From: Emydura subglobosa
Taxonomy: Eukaryota > Chordata > Testudines > Chelidae
Direction of reading: 5' to 3'
Length of the DNA stretch: 64,000 bases
Assembly: GCA_007922225.1 (NCBI GenBank)
Contig: ML680047.1
Span: 87,686-151,685, forward strand
The notes beneath the pieces were generated by a model that was not told where the DNA came from, made no database searches, and saw nothing but the letters and a program-made list of their open reading frames with translations. The position numbers were made by a program, and so were the translations under genes. Of this stretch, positions 36,201 to 51,200 are shown piece after piece. The stretch's first letter is position 1. Every line of letters begins with the position of its first letter.

Positions 36201-39200
36201 GGCCAATAATCTGAGCTACTCTACGCAGTAGCTCCTGATGTGCCCTGCTGTCATCTGGTTTGGAAGCCAGAGTAGCTCCCGCTACTGCCTCATCAGGAGA
36301 CAAGGAAGAAGACATCCTAATGGGCACTGCGGATTCCTGCCCCTCAGCACCAGCTGAGTCACACGATGCCGCATCGCTCTTCACAGTGCTGGGGTTCCTG
36401 GGTTTGTCCAGCTAGGTGCCAGTGTCCGAGACATCTCCAGTGTCCAATGGGGCACTTGCTGCCGAGTCGGAAGGTTGGGTCTAGATTCTGATGCAAAGGA
36501 ATATGACCTGCCTGACTGGGACCCCTGGGCCTGGTGGTATGCCCATGGGGTCCAAAATGGCCACTGCAGGGGCATCTACCCTTGGGGTAGTCACTGCATC
36601 AAAGGAGGATGTGGCGCCTCCACTCTCTGATTCCTGCCCCGGTACCGGCTCCTCCTGGATGTAAAGGACCTCTGCCTCAGAATCTGAGGAGAGCCTCTCA
36701 CTGCAGGGGAACCATGGCAGCATGATGTGGGATGGTGCCGGTGAGCGGTGCCGAGGGAAACGGGACCCGGCCATCATTGCCGGTTTACCCTTGGAGGGCA
36801 CTGAGGTCTTCTTCGGTGCCGAGGCTTGATCCCATTCTCATCGAGGGTGGGCCAGTGGGGCTATGTCTTCAATCAGCTCCCTTGCCACTCTGAAAGTCTC
36901 AGGAGTGGAGGGGAGTTGCAGATCCTTCTCCCGTATCTCCCTATGTGGAGATGCCATAGGCGCCGGACTTGACAAACCCCTTCCCAGGGCCGAAGTCAAT
37001 GATACCGTGCCTTCTGGATCAGGGCTTAGAGTGGTCCAGCCCAGGTCTCACTTTGGTCATGTCCCTTGTGGAAGATCTTGCTGTCAGTGAGCGCCCCCTC
37101 TCCACCCTCTTCTTTTTGTGCGGCACCGGGGAATGGGATCGGTGCCACTATCCCCCATGTGCCGGGCCCTTCGGTGCCGGGGAGGTGTGGCGGAGCCGTG
37201 GCTCCTTAGCAGAGTCCTTTCTACGTGGCACCTCTCTCACCAACACTAAAGCACTCCGCACCGAGGAAGAGGTGCTGGGACCTTGCTCCGCCGGAGCTTC
37301 CATACACTGAAGAGATGCTTCCATCAGCAAGAATTTCAGTCTTTGGCTCCTCTCCTTCTGGGTCCTTGGATGGAAAGCCCCTACAGATTTTACACCAATC
37401 CTGCTGGTGTGACTCTCCCAGGCACTTAAGGCAGGAGGAGTGCGGGTCATCTGTGGGGAATAGGTTTCTTGCAGGCCCACATGGCTTGAAGCCAGGCATG
37501 CCCCGACCCCAGGGGAACTACCCACTCGGGAGTACTCTATCTTAATCTACACTAACTACAACTAATTCTTAACTATTCTAACTATTTACAACAACAAAAG
37601 CAAGGGGGGAATTGCTCGCAAAGCAAAAGAAACCGGTTGTTCCAGGACCGTCAGGGGCAGTAAGAAGTAACCGAAGAGTGGAGGTTTGGTAGAGCCCTAG
37701 ATAGAGTGCCATGGAGATGCGACTCCAGGGGGTTCCACAGCCAACCCTATGGGTACCTCTGAGGGAAAACGTTCCAGCAGACTGTGCACGCGGCGCGCAC
37801 ACACCTACTTGGAATCAACATGAGCAAACACTCAAAGAAGAAAGAACTGAATCAGCCCTTGAACCAAAATGAACAGCTTCTGAGAAGTGAAAAGTTCACT
37901 CTGCTTTAGTTTTCTTGTAAAAGTTGTTGAAATTCTCACTTGCTTCTCAGTTCTCTGTTTGTCTGAAACCCCAAGATGCTGTCACAAATGTGCCTCCTGA
38001 AGTTTTTGTGGCTTGCTTGAAACCAGGAAACACTGAAAAGCTAAAGAATAAAAACAGACTTCACAAAATTTTCATTTTTTAGATGACGAAATAATCTGTA
38101 GAGAAGCAGGACCTTAAATAATCCAAACCTTGGCACCTCCTGAGGTTCCTCCCTCAGCACATAGTAAAATCACTGATTTGGGAATTCCTGCAAAGTGAAG
38201 ACCAACTCCAAGAATGACCACTCCTTCCCATGCATGCAATACAGAGGCTCCTCCTTTACTCCTTCGTATTTCTGCTCCAGAGTACACATACTGCTTTCCC
38301 AAATTTGCAATATGAATGGAAGTTTACCACACTATGCTCTTGCTCTGTTGTTTACACTGCCTCTTTTCTAAACAGATGGAGGTTCCTTTATGCTCAGATT
38401 TTAAGACTAGAAGGGACCACTATGATTATTTAGTCTGGCATTCTGCATAACATGGGCCATATCCCACATTGAGCCCAATACCTTGGGACTGAACTACATC
38501 ATAGAAAGAAAGATTCAATCTGAATTTAAAGACTTTTGGCTACATTCTGAAGCTGAGTTATATCACCTTTGGCCCACTCAGGTAGTGCAGAAGGACTGTA
38601 ATACAGCAGTAAATGACAAGCAGAGAACTAATCAGGGTCTGCCATGTCAATACCCCAACCAGCATATGGGCTACTAAAGACATGTTAGGGTAAACGTGTA
38701 GGCCCATGTATGATAATTATAAGCTCAACTTCTACAAGTGAGTGAAAGTTCATAAAATGTCACAGTAACCTATATCAAAAAATGTCGGTGGGAAAAGGTG
38801 CAAAAGGGAGACAGGATAACTAAATTAATCCAAACAAAAAAGCCTACTGATATAACTCAAGGATTCTGTTAAATTTATGTCAGGTAAACAAAGGAAAGTG
38901 GCAACAGAAATCAACGAATCTGAATTGGTGTATCAACTTGGTAATTATGCCTAATTGATAAACAAAATAATGACAAGAATAGCCCATCACTCCCCTTTTG
39001 GAATCCTTAAAAGAAAAGAATTTGGGGGTAGAATTGGGTTGTCTGGCAACAACTGCTGGCTGGGAGATGGGTGCACCGGAAGGAGCGAGCTTCACTACCA
39101 AGGCTGTCACCCTCACCATCTCCTGGGACCCCAGAATCCACTGTTACTCTGTTGGACCTTCATCATCCTGATCCCGAGAGATGTCCTGACCAGGTCGGAG

Positions 39201-42200
39201 AGAAGGACCAGATGACATCATTACCTCAATGGAACACCACATGGCAGCAATACACACTGCACTGGGAACCCCAGGAAAACAAAGTCTATCAAGGAGGGGA
39301 GAGGGAAATAGAACTCAGCTTGGCTCCTGCCAACTACTTCCCCTGGACCCACTACATGGCCTCAGTACCCACTCCGAAGCACCAAATGGGGAAGGAGCTC
39401 CCCACACCTTTTAGGGAGAAAAGGGAAGAGAGGGCTTCCATAGGTACTCTCAACACCCACTGGGATAACAGCCGTCTCTGCTGCTAAATAACGTAGATAG
39501 TCCTGTAGCTTTGAAATTCTGCATAGTCTCATTTCTAAACTGAACATTACCAATTTTTCCTATCTCTATTTATTTGAATGTCTTTCTGATACTCTAATTA
39601 TTTTCTTAATTTATCTGTGGACCCCTTCTATTTCTGCTATATCTTTTTGAGTTAGAGACCACACAATGGAACACAGTATCCATTGATTCAGAGAGTCAAA
39701 GGCCAGAAAGGACCATTAGATTATTTAGTTTGCCATCCTATACGTCATAGGCCATTAAATTCCACCTTTAGATTGATAACTTGGGTTTGAGTAAAGCATC
39801 TTCCCAAAAAGACATCCAGTTTGGATCTGAAGACATTGTGAAATGGAGACCCCACCCCCATTTCCCATGGTAGTTTATTCCAATGGTTAATCACCTTCAC
39901 TGTTAAAATGGTGTGCCTAATTTCTAATTTAAATGTGTCTGGCTTCAGCTTCCAGCCATTGGTCCTTGTTATGCCTTTCTTCACAAGATTAGAAAGCCCT
40001 TTAGTAAGTACCCAGTATGTTCTCCCTGGGAAGGGACTTATACACTGTAATCAAGTCACTTCTCAATATTTTTTTTAATAAGTGAAACAGATTGAGCTCT
40101 TCAAATCTTTCACTGTTAGGCATTTTCTCTCGTCCTCAAATCACTTTTGTGCTTCTATGCTGCAACATGTCCACTTTTGTCAACCTCCTTTTTAAAATGT
40201 ACACACCACAACTGTATGCAATATTCCAGGACAGTCTCATCAGTGCCACATACAGAGGTGAAATCATCTCCCGCCTCCTCCTCACCAGCTGATATACCTC
40301 AGGATTGCATCTGCCATTTTTGCCACAGCATTGCAGTGGGCGCTCATATTGTGTTGCTTGTTTGCTACGATCCCTAAATCTGTTTCAGAGTCACTGGTTT
40401 CCAGGATACTGTCCACCAGTCTGTAGGGATGGTCTGCAATCCTTGTTTCTAGATGTACAACTTTAAATATGGCTGCATTAAAATTTATTTGGTTTCAATG
40501 GGCCCAGTTTACCAAGAAATCCAGATCATTTTGTATGACTGCCCTAACATTCCACCAATCTTTGTGCTATCTGCAAATTTGGTCAGCAGTTATTTTTAGA
40601 TTTATTTCCAGATCATTGATAAAAATGCCGAATAGCATTACGCCAATCCCTACAAAACCTCACTTGACAATGATTTCCCATTGACAACTACTTTGAGATG
40701 TCAGTTATCCAGTTCTTAATCCATTTAACTTGTGCTCCATAGTTACTGCATAGCGCCATTTTTTAATCAGAAACTTGCACGGCACTCATTCAAATGCCTT
40801 ACAAAAGACTAAGGGCTTGTCCACATGGAGCCTTAATGCACAGCAAGTCAGGCTGTAAATCTATACGCCACTGGCTTGCTATGTGGATCCTGCTACTGCA
40901 CACTGAAAGTTTCATACTGTGCTTTGATATATGCCTGTTTCAAAAAGCACTATGGAACTTTTAAAAACCTGCAGCTGGCTATGCCAGCTGACTTGGGCTC
41001 ATGGGGCTTGAGCTAAGGGGCTGCTTAACTGTGGTGTAGACACCTGGGCTTGGGATGAAGCCTGGGCTCTAGGACACTGCAAGTTGGGAGGGTGCCAGAG
41101 CTGGGGCTGCAGCCCAAGCCCGAAGATCCATACCGCAGTTAAACAGTCCCTGAGCCTGAGCCAGCTGGCAAAGGCCAGCTGCAAGTGTCTAAGTGCAGTG
41201 TAGACAAACCCTTACTGCTTGGCAAGCTAGTGCTTTGTAGATTTACATTCTGGCTTGCCACACACTAAGTCTCCTTGTAGACATGCCCTGATATATTAAA
41301 TCTACAAAGTTCCTTTATTAACCAAACGTAATCTCATCGAAATCAGGCTTGTTTGACGAGACCTGTTTTCCACAAACACATGGGATTAGCATTATATTGA
41401 CTCAAAGATGCAGCCAATGGTTTGCCTACACACACGGTTTCATAGAATCCTAGAATATTGGAGTTGGAAGGGAGCTCAGGAGGTCACTAGTCCAACCCCC
41501 TGCTCAAAGCAGGACTAACCTCAGCTAAATCATCCCAGCCAGGGCTTTGTTAACACACATCTTAAAAACCTCTAAGGATGGAGATACCACCACCTCGCTA
41601 GGTAACCCATTCCAGTGCTTCACCACCCTCCTAGGGAAAACTGTTTTCCTAATATCCAACCTAGACCTCCCCCACTGCAACTTGAGACCATTGCTCCTTG
41701 TTCTGTCATCTACTACAACTGAGAACAGCCTAGCTCCATCCTCCCTGGAACCCCCCTTCAGGTAGTTAAAAGCGGCTATCAAACACCCCTCACTCTTCTC
41801 TTTTGCAGACTAAACAACCTAGTTCCCTCAGCCTCTCCTCATAAGTCTTGTGCTCCAGCCCTCTAATCATTTTTGTTGCCCACCGCTGGACTCTCTCCAA
41901 ATTGTCAATATCCTTTCTGTAGTGGGGGGCCCAAAACCGGACACAGTACTCCACCAAATGAGGCCTCACCAGTGCCAAATAGAGGGGAATAATCGGCCCA
42001 ATATACAGTTAGCCTTCTTGGCAATAAGGACACACTGTTGACTCATATCCAGCTTCTTGTCCACTGTAACTCCCAGGTGCTTTTCTGCCGAACTGCTGTA
42101 TGTAGTATTCAAAATGAGCTATGGGAAAGTACCAAGGTATGAAGGACAAAGCTGGCACAAACATGTGAATTAAATATAAACTTTAAGAGATATGCAGAGT

Positions 42201-45200
42201 TGTGTAGCTTCTAAAATCAAACTATAATTACTACTAGATGAAATGTGGATCTTTGAAGGATGCTTTCTGCATAAGGTGAATGTGTTGCGTGAATTTGCTC
42301 CCTGGAAGGAAGGTATGTATGTATCCTTTTAGTATTATACTGCTTTATTTTTATCTGATAAATTTTGCCATGTTTGGTTTTATGGATATAAAATCTGCAC
42401 ACCATGCCCATTAATATGGTGTATACTACACCCATCATATATGTATTGGTTAACAATTAACTATATTCCTATTCATTATTAACTGAATCCCATACCAGCT
42501 TTTCCATTATTATGCCCAGGATTAATGTCACTCTACCTGCCTATAGTTACTTGGGTCATCCCGCTTGCCTTTTTTTGACTATTGGCACAACATTAGCACT
42601 CTTCTGGAATTTTCTTGGTCTTCCAAGATTTATTAAAAATGAACATCAGTGGGCCAGAGAGCTTTTTGGCCAGCTCTTTTAGGACTTCTGGGTGCAAGTT
42701 ACCCAGGCCTGCTGATTTAAAAATGTTTGTCCATAGTAGATGCTGTTTAACTTTGTCAGTTACTAATGGACTGGAAAGTACTTAATCATCCTGTTTCTTT
42801 CCAACTATAAGACGGACATATTTATTGAACACATTGACCTTTTCTGTATCAGCATTAAAAATGTTGCCAAGTATTTTAGCTGCCAGCATCCTGTTGATTT
42901 ATGGAATAGTATCATAATATTTGCACTATTATTCTCCACCTCAAATTAAACAGAAGTTTTTGTTGAACTGTTTACAATGATGCCCAGGTCTCTTTCTGGT
43001 CTCTGACAGTTAATGTGGAACCCAGCAATGCCCATGGGTATTTAAAATTATTCCCATGCATTACCTTGCATTTATTAACACTAAATTTCATCTACCAAAG
43101 TGTTGTAGATTCACCTCACTTGGTAGGTCTTCTGTACTTTTGACTAACTTAAAGAGCGCTGCATCATGTGTAGATTTTATCATCTGGCGATTCACCCTGT
43201 TTTACTTCATGAGTAAATATATTAAACATCACCAATTCTAGTACAGAATACTAGGGCACTACAGGGCACCTACTGTTAAACTTCGACCATGATGAAAAAA
43301 TAGAAGTTTTCAAATATATTTATATCTTAGTTAAACCAGAATGGAATTTCATGGGACAAGGAAAAAGCACTTCTCTCATCCCAAGGCGTTCTCTGCCAAA
43401 TTTCAAAGCCCTGATGCAAACAATGGTGGTGGTAGACCTCTCACAAAAGTTTACAAGAATATTTAATAATGAAAATTGTTAGGTAACCTCAATAAAGAAA
43501 AATAGAAATGTAGGGGTGGAAGGCAAAATTAAATATATCTAGGCCACCCTGACAGGTGTTTGTCTACTACTTTGTTCTTAAAAACCTTCAAGGTTGGGGA
43601 TTCCACAACATCTGTAGGTATCCTGTTCCAGTGCTTAAATATCTTTTTAGTTAGAAAGCTTTTCCTAATATCCAACCTAAGTCTCCCTTGCTGCAAACTA
43701 AGCCAATTACTTCTTGTCCTACCCTCAACAAGCATAGAGAACAACTGATCCTTTTTATAACAATCTTTTACATATTTGAAGACTGTTAGCATGTCAGTGT
43801 TCTCATCTCTAGATTAACCCAATTATTTCAACCTTTCCTCTACCCCTCTTATTTTTGCTGCTCACTCTCCAATTGTTCACATCTTTAAAATGTGGTGTCC
43901 AAAACTGAACACAGTACTCTAGCTGAGGCCTCATCAATGCCAAGTAAACTGGAACAATTACCTCCCTTGTCTTACTTACAAAACTTCTCTTAATACATTC
44001 CAGAATGACATTTGCCTTTTTCATACTGTTGAATCATATTCAGTCTATGAGCCACTATAACCTCTCAATCCTTTTCTGTTGTACTGCTGCCTAGCCAGTT
44101 ATTTCCAGTTTGTACTCATTCATTTAATTTTTTCCTTCCTAAGCATAATACTTTGTACTTGTCTTGATTGTTTTTCTACCACTATCAGCTCTCTCTATAA
44201 TAAAAAAGGTATAGTGAAAATAAATCAAGTGTTCCCATTTACTCCTAATATAAGAACAATGAGACAGTCAGTGAAATTGAAAGGCTGCAAATTTAAAATA
44301 GATAAAAAGGAAATAATTTGAACACAATGCATGATTATCCCATGTCCCTCAGTGCCACTAGATACTGTTGAAACCAATACTTTGGGATTCAATAAGGGAG
44401 AAATTCGCAAAGCAGCCTAATGGAAATAGGCACTCAATGCCAATAATGGAAGTTATCTCCAACTCCAGTTGGAAGTTATGCACCTATTTCCCTTAGGCTC
44501 CTTTGAAAATCCCAGCCTCAAAGATAATGAATTTTTATTGATCATGCAACATCCAAAGTTACAATAGAAAGGATTATAAGTGTAGATGGGTCATTAATCC
44601 TCCAATTTCAATGTATAAAACATTCACTAATTGAAGGGATTAGAAAAAAAACTTTCCTTCTAGCCATGTTATTCCATAACTGTCCACTTACTCTTTACTC
44701 TGAAGCAGCTAGTACTGACCATTGTTTTAGGACTCATCTATGCAGTGACATCCAGGAAAATTAATCTGAATTAACTAAAGGTTTGAATTTGAAGTGGAGT
44801 TGTTAAACTGCATTAAACCCCTGTGTGAACACACTCATTCAGAATTAAAGTGGCCTTAATTTGGTTCTGCTTAATTCACTTTGGAAGTGAATTAAACTAA
44901 ACCAAATTAAGGCCATTTAAATTCTAAATAACAGGGATTTAATGCCTATGTTCTGGCAAGGGGAAGCAATGTGGGTGTGAACTTGCTTTTCTGAAGGGTC
45001 TACCTGGTGCTGTCTCCCAGCAACCTGAAATCCTCCTCCCTCCCTGGCATCACCTCCTCTGTGGTCGTGCAAGAATCCTAGAGGTTACACAGTCCTCACA
45101 TATCCCACCCCAATATTTATGTACTGCTGTCTCCATAATTCTGTTGCTCATCTGAACTGCAAATACCTCAGTGGGAACCCTAATCTGGTTGAGTACAAAA

Positions 45201-48200
45201 GGATTTCATTAACAGGGATATCCACACTAATCCCTTCTAAATCTCTCTTCTGCATAGATTTCCAATTTTTTCTCTCCTAGTTTGGATAAAATAAAGAGAC
45301 AGAAAAACATAATAAGAGAAACAAAAAGGAAAAATTTGTGGAGGAAGGAAGGGAGAAGGGGCTGGGGGAACAAGATTCTCTCAGTGCTTTCATGATATAT
45401 ACTGCATCCACTTACCCTTCATGTAGAGATAACTGTGAAAATAGGGTGGTCCTGAGCCATTGAAGATGGTGACCTGGCCATTGCAGAATTCATCATCTGT
45501 ATCTATGTAAACGTCCACTTCCTCCTCACTGTACAGAAACTAGAAAAAAAGGAATAGCTCAACTTCTCTAAGTCTAGTGGGGGGGATGAGGGCAGAACAA
45601 CAAGGATGCAGCAGTCACATAGCCAGATGTAAAACTTAGTCACATGCTCCCAGGTGTTCCTTTTACACAATGCAAACAATTAAAATAGCGACTTGACACC
45701 CTCATCCACTAATTCCGAAAGCCAACACGCTCAGCTGGCAATGAGTTATTAAACAGAAAAGGAGCTGCCTCCAGCTACCTAAAGTGACAAACCCTTCTAT
45801 AATTTGTGGGTGCTTCCTGATTATCAGGTAATATGCATATCCTGGGCTAAATGAACTTTGAGGCCAAAAACACAGAATATTAAAATATGCTACTTAGTCA
45901 CTTTCCCAGCACCTTGATTGGCTACTGCAAGTCTTTTTGTTTTCTTTGGTTATTATCTTCAGAACTATAACCATATGCCCACAACAAAGATGGCTGCCTC
46001 AATTTCTGACCTTCCATCCCCATCCTGATAGAGTGAGAAAGTCAGAGGAGGCATATTTGCTGTTGGTCTGTGCATGGACAATTTCAAAGGCAGTAGTAGC
46101 CTATTAGTACACAGGGATCGGTACAATCATTGGACAGCCACTGAGAAACAACAGTTCAATGTTTATTCAACTCTGTGGTCCAAGTGGCTAACAGTGGCCC
46201 TCAGCCAGAACAGTGTGTTACACATTTTCAATCCTGATTCCTCTGTTTTGAATAATGTTTGCTCTGACTAGATGAGAGTTTAATACTGATGAAGGCAGCC
46301 CCTTCATCTCCCTACAAACCACATGTGCTCTGTAGTTGCTCCTCTCATTGTCTCACTCTGCAATTCCCATTCACTCTCCCTGCTCTTCATTCTCACCCTT
46401 TCCCCTCTCATTCACTCTCCTTCTTGCTCACTTCATTCAAAATCAAATATTGCTGCCCTCAACCTCTTTGTGGGCCCCTGCTTCTGCTGCTGTTCCCTGT
46501 TCCTGCTGGTCTTCTGAGCTCTAGAAAGACCTCAGAGTGGTGGGGGCAAGCACCAGCAGGATTTTTCACCCTCCCCCATCAAGCCAGAGGAGGATAGCTA
46601 CTGGCACTTTGCTTCCTCTCCCCTGGAAGGGGAAATCGAGCTGGGATCTTCATCCCCCCAACAGGCCTCGGGATGAGTGGGTCTCTGCTTGTCACACTGC
46701 TTCAAGCATAGAATCTAAAACTCTGATCTAGTTTACAGTCACTCTTTGTGCTCTAAAACTGCAGCATGAAAAACAAGGCAAGTCCAGATTAAAGCTTCTG
46801 CCCAGCAGCTTCACCTGAAGACTGCGTCTGCACTACTGGAGAAATGCGGCACAGAGCCAACTAGCAGGGTCACCAGAAGGAACCATAGTCCTAAAACCCT
46901 GAGCAGTTGATGCTGCTACTCAAGTGCAGTAGGAAGATTAACACTTCTAACCATTACATCTACCCTAAAATTAATGGACATCAATGGCAAATTCATGGAG
47001 AACTATTAAATTTGCTAACCAGGTATGCAGTGCTGCCAGACCCACGTCTGGCAGTGTTGAAAGCAGGAGAAGGAACCTGGTGATGGCATTACTGAGGGGA
47101 AATCTAAGACTGGTTAGAAACTTGGGTGCCATGTTAGCATTACAGAAGGGTAAAAACAAAGAAGAAAGTAATGTTAAGGATATCCTGGTTATAACACAGC
47201 ATGTTATCCCCCTTTAAGGGAAGGTGCTGCCAGCCTGCCTTTTATTGGAGCTCAGCCCTTTAAGACATGGGAATTCTGAGAGATCTGGTCTCTAGGAGGG
47301 ATTGATGGGAGGTGTAATCCCAGATCATATGACAGAGGAACAATGTGACAATACTAGGGACGATATATATAGGAAGATCTGCGCTGCTCTACAAGGTGAT
47401 GGCTGGAGGAGGGAACACTCCGTCCAGGAAAGGGACTGTGGGAAAAGGCCTGTGGAAGGTAGGATGTAGAAAGACCTGGGGGAAGCAAGAAGGAAATTAT
47501 CTGATGCACATTTCATTTGATGTGTTTTGTTGTTGTGAGGAGTGATTTTTAGTTCTGGGGTTGGTTTTTTTTGCCTTCCTCTTAAGCATCACAGATTGGC
47601 CACAGCTATAGAGGAGACATTGGACAAGATGGACCAGTGCTCTGAAGTGACAGAGAATTCTCTTTCTAGATGCCAGACTGGTGTGTCTTGCTCACCTGCT
47701 CAGTGTCATACCGATCACCAGATCTGGGCTCAGGAAGGAATTTTCCCTCTGTTCAGACTGGCTAGAACCTTGGGATATTTTTTTCCTTCCTCAGCAACAT
47801 GGGACATGGTTCACCTGCTTGGATCATCTGGGCATCTTTCACCTAATCAATTCCCTGCCACTGCAGAAGACTTGGGCATTGATGGTACCCGAATTTCTCC
47901 CATTCTCTCCCTGTGGCACAGCTTATAGTTTCCTGAGAACTGAAATGCTTTAGTCTAAAGCATCTAGGTTTAATAGAGGGTATCTGGGTGAAAATTATTG
48001 GCCTGTGCTATACAAGACATCAAACTATATTATCTAATGGTTCCTTCTTGCCTTAGATTCTGACTCTATGAAAATGAAATCTAGCACTTGAGTGGGTTGG
48101 AGGCCCCCTGTTGTACGAGCCTTTGTTTAAGAGCCCAAGACCAGAACTTTCAGTGAGTGACAGCAAACTCCTCTGCAACCTATGTGTCAGAGGATTATGG

Positions 48201-51200
48201 TAACACGGTCATGACCAAGTGTGTGTCAATACAGCCAAATGCATGGTGATACATCAAGGAACAAAGAACATAGGCTGTAATTGTAGGATAAGGGACTTTA
48301 TTCTGGAAAGGATTTAAGAGTCTTTGCAGCTAACCAACTGAACATAAGCTGCAGTGCAGTGCTGTTGTACAAAAAAGCTGGATTGTAAACAGGGGATTAC
48401 CAAGAAGTAATAGGGAAGTGATACTACCTCTATATACCACTCTGGTAAAGCCACTGCTAGAATACTGCGACCAGTTCTATTGTCTACATTTTAAAAAGGA
48501 TGTTAAAGAACAGAGAGGACTCAAATAAGAACTACAAGAATTCTTGAAGATCTGGAAAACCCACCTAAAATAGAAGCCTTAAAGAACTGAAACTAGCGTG
48601 TTACAGAGAAGGTTAAGAGGCAACATGATCACGATCTAAGAACCTACACAAAGAGAAGTTATCTGACATAATGGGGCCCTTTAACGTAATGAAAAACAGC
48701 GTAACAAGGTCCAGTGGTTGGAAGTTGAATTTGGAAAAATGTAAATTGGAAATCTGATGCAACTTTCAAAAAGTGTATGTAATTAACCATTGGAACAGAA
48801 TAGCAAGGGAAATGGTAAATTAATCATCATTTGGAGTCCTTAAATAGAGACTGAATATCTTTCTAACAGATATGCTGCAGTACAACCACAAGACACTGGT
48901 CCCAACAGTGTCACGTATCTATCTAAGGTATCTTTATGGCCCTCATTACCATAGTATACCAGCCCCTCATAATCTTTAATGTATTATCCGCACAACACCC
49001 ATGTGAGCTAGGGAAGTATTACCACCATTTTACAGACAACTAAGGCCCAAGTATTTAGGGGTTATGGCACTGAGCATTGCAACACCTAACTGACATGGGA
49101 GCCTAAATCTCATTTTAAAAAATGGCCTATATACCTTTAAAAATCTGGGCCTATGTGACTTGCCCAAGGGTGCAAGAAGTCTGTAGTGGAGCTGGGAATT
49201 TAACTTGGGTCTCAAGAGTCCCAGACGCCCTAGTCCCACCCTTCCCATAATTCCCACAGTGGAGGAAATTACTGTGTGAAATTCTGTGACTTGTGCCATG
49301 CCGGAAGTCAGACTAGATCATCACAGTGCTCTCTTCTGGCTTCTATACACAGTAGGTGGCAGCTGAAACCTCCAGTAGATGATTTAGGAGTTAAGCATAT
49401 ACTCTGAAACCCTTGTCTAAGCAAGACCAACAGGGGTTTTGGTGATTGGATCAATTCTATCTCTTATTCTTATGCCCACATTTGGCTTCCTCTCATTGTA
49501 ACCCATTAGGTCCAATTCTGGACTCCCTCATTACATAAAAGATGTGGACAAATTGGAGAGAGTCCAGCGGAGGGCAACGAAAATTATCAGGGGGTTGGAG
49601 CACGCGACTTAGGAGGAGAGGCTGAGGAAACTAGGCTTGTTTAGTCTGCAGAAGAGAAGAATGGGGGGGGATTTGATAGCAGCCTTTAACTACCTGAAAG
49701 GGGGGTTCCAGGGAGGATGGAGCTAGGCTGTTCTCAGTGGTGGCAGATGACAGAACAAGGAGCAATGGTCTCAAGTTGCAGTGGGGGAGGTCTAGGTTGC
49801 GTATTAGGAAAAGCTTTTTCCCTAGGAGGGTGATGAAGCACTGGAATGGGTTACCTAGGGAGGTGGTGGAATCTCCATCCTTAGAGGTTTTTAAGGCCAG
49901 GCTTGACAAGGCCCTGGCTGGGATGGTTTAGTTGGGGTTGTTCCTGCTCTAAGCAAAGGGTTGGACTAGATGACCTGACGGGGTTCCTTCTAACCCTAAT
50001 CTTCTATGATTAGGTCTTCCCTGGAGAATCTTAAGCTATTAATGTCAAGTCTCTGATGAGAGAACACATGACAGATGTTCATCACACTGTTGGAAGATGC
50101 TCAGATAACCTGGTGATGAGCACAGTACAAGAACCTGTACTAAACAGAAGTCTGGTGGCTTGCATGGGGGAAAGTAATGATGGAGAGATTCATCCCCTCT
50201 GGCTTACTGCTGTTGCCAACACATCAGGCCTTCCCTTTCTCTCTCATGGCCATCGTTAATGTCCTAGTATTGGCCAGCAAGGATTCATAGACTCTAAGGC
50301 CAGAACAGATCACTGTGATCATTTAATTTGACCTCCTGTGTAACAGGAGATGGGCTAAGAGACTATTATCTACTAATAACTGCACCCAACGTGAGGAGCC
50401 AGAGAATGAAAGCATTAAACTGATATATATTAAACAGGCACAAAGGTTACACATGCCAATAAACTAAAATTGGCTTTCAGCTAAATGCAAAAATTCTTAC
50501 CGAGTCTAGGCTGCCACGATTGGAGTCTATGCTGGTACCATAGGAATGCCTCAAGATCTCCTCACCATTTAGGGGCTCAGCCCAGGTGCTGCCAGTATCT
50601 CCAAAACCATCAAACTCCTCGTGGTCATAGTCAGACTCCACATCTGGGGGGAAGCTGTAAATTGGCTCTCCCATCTCCCCAGCGTTACTGTCCAGGGTTT
50701 CTGAGACTGTGTTGTAAATACTTTCTGTGGTGTCGGATAGAGCACTTGGCTCCTCAGAGCTATCAGTTCTTTCCACAGGATGCCCTGGAGTGCTGACTAC
50801 CTCCACCTCACCCTTTCTCAGAAATGGGATATTCATGTGTGTGTCTTCCTCAGAGTAGTTGTCGCTGGTTCTGGTGCCATGTTGATCCAAAACAACCAGG
50901 CTGGGGGCAGAGGGGCCCTCATCATCAGCATGAAAGCCTTCATCTACTTCTTCCTCAGCCAGAGGTGCCACAAGACTGCAGTCAATGTTGAGGGTTCCAT
51001 CACTGGACAGGGAATGTTCTAGGCTTTGCACACTTTCATCCAGGTTTCCAAAATCCAGTAGTTCCAAAAACTCTTGAGCTACCCTGGATGCTTCCTTTTC
51101 TAGCCTGTGGATCTCCTCTTCTCGCTGCCGGTTAATCTCATTCTTGGTGTTTTCACAAGTGATGGACATGTGATCTGCCTGTTGCTGCTGCTGTAGCTTC

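Noticed and set aside
47345..47545. Plus-strand frame beginning near a TATA-like 'gatatatatagg'
   Set aside because: It resembles an LTR fragment at most; ends, duplication and coding motifs are missing.
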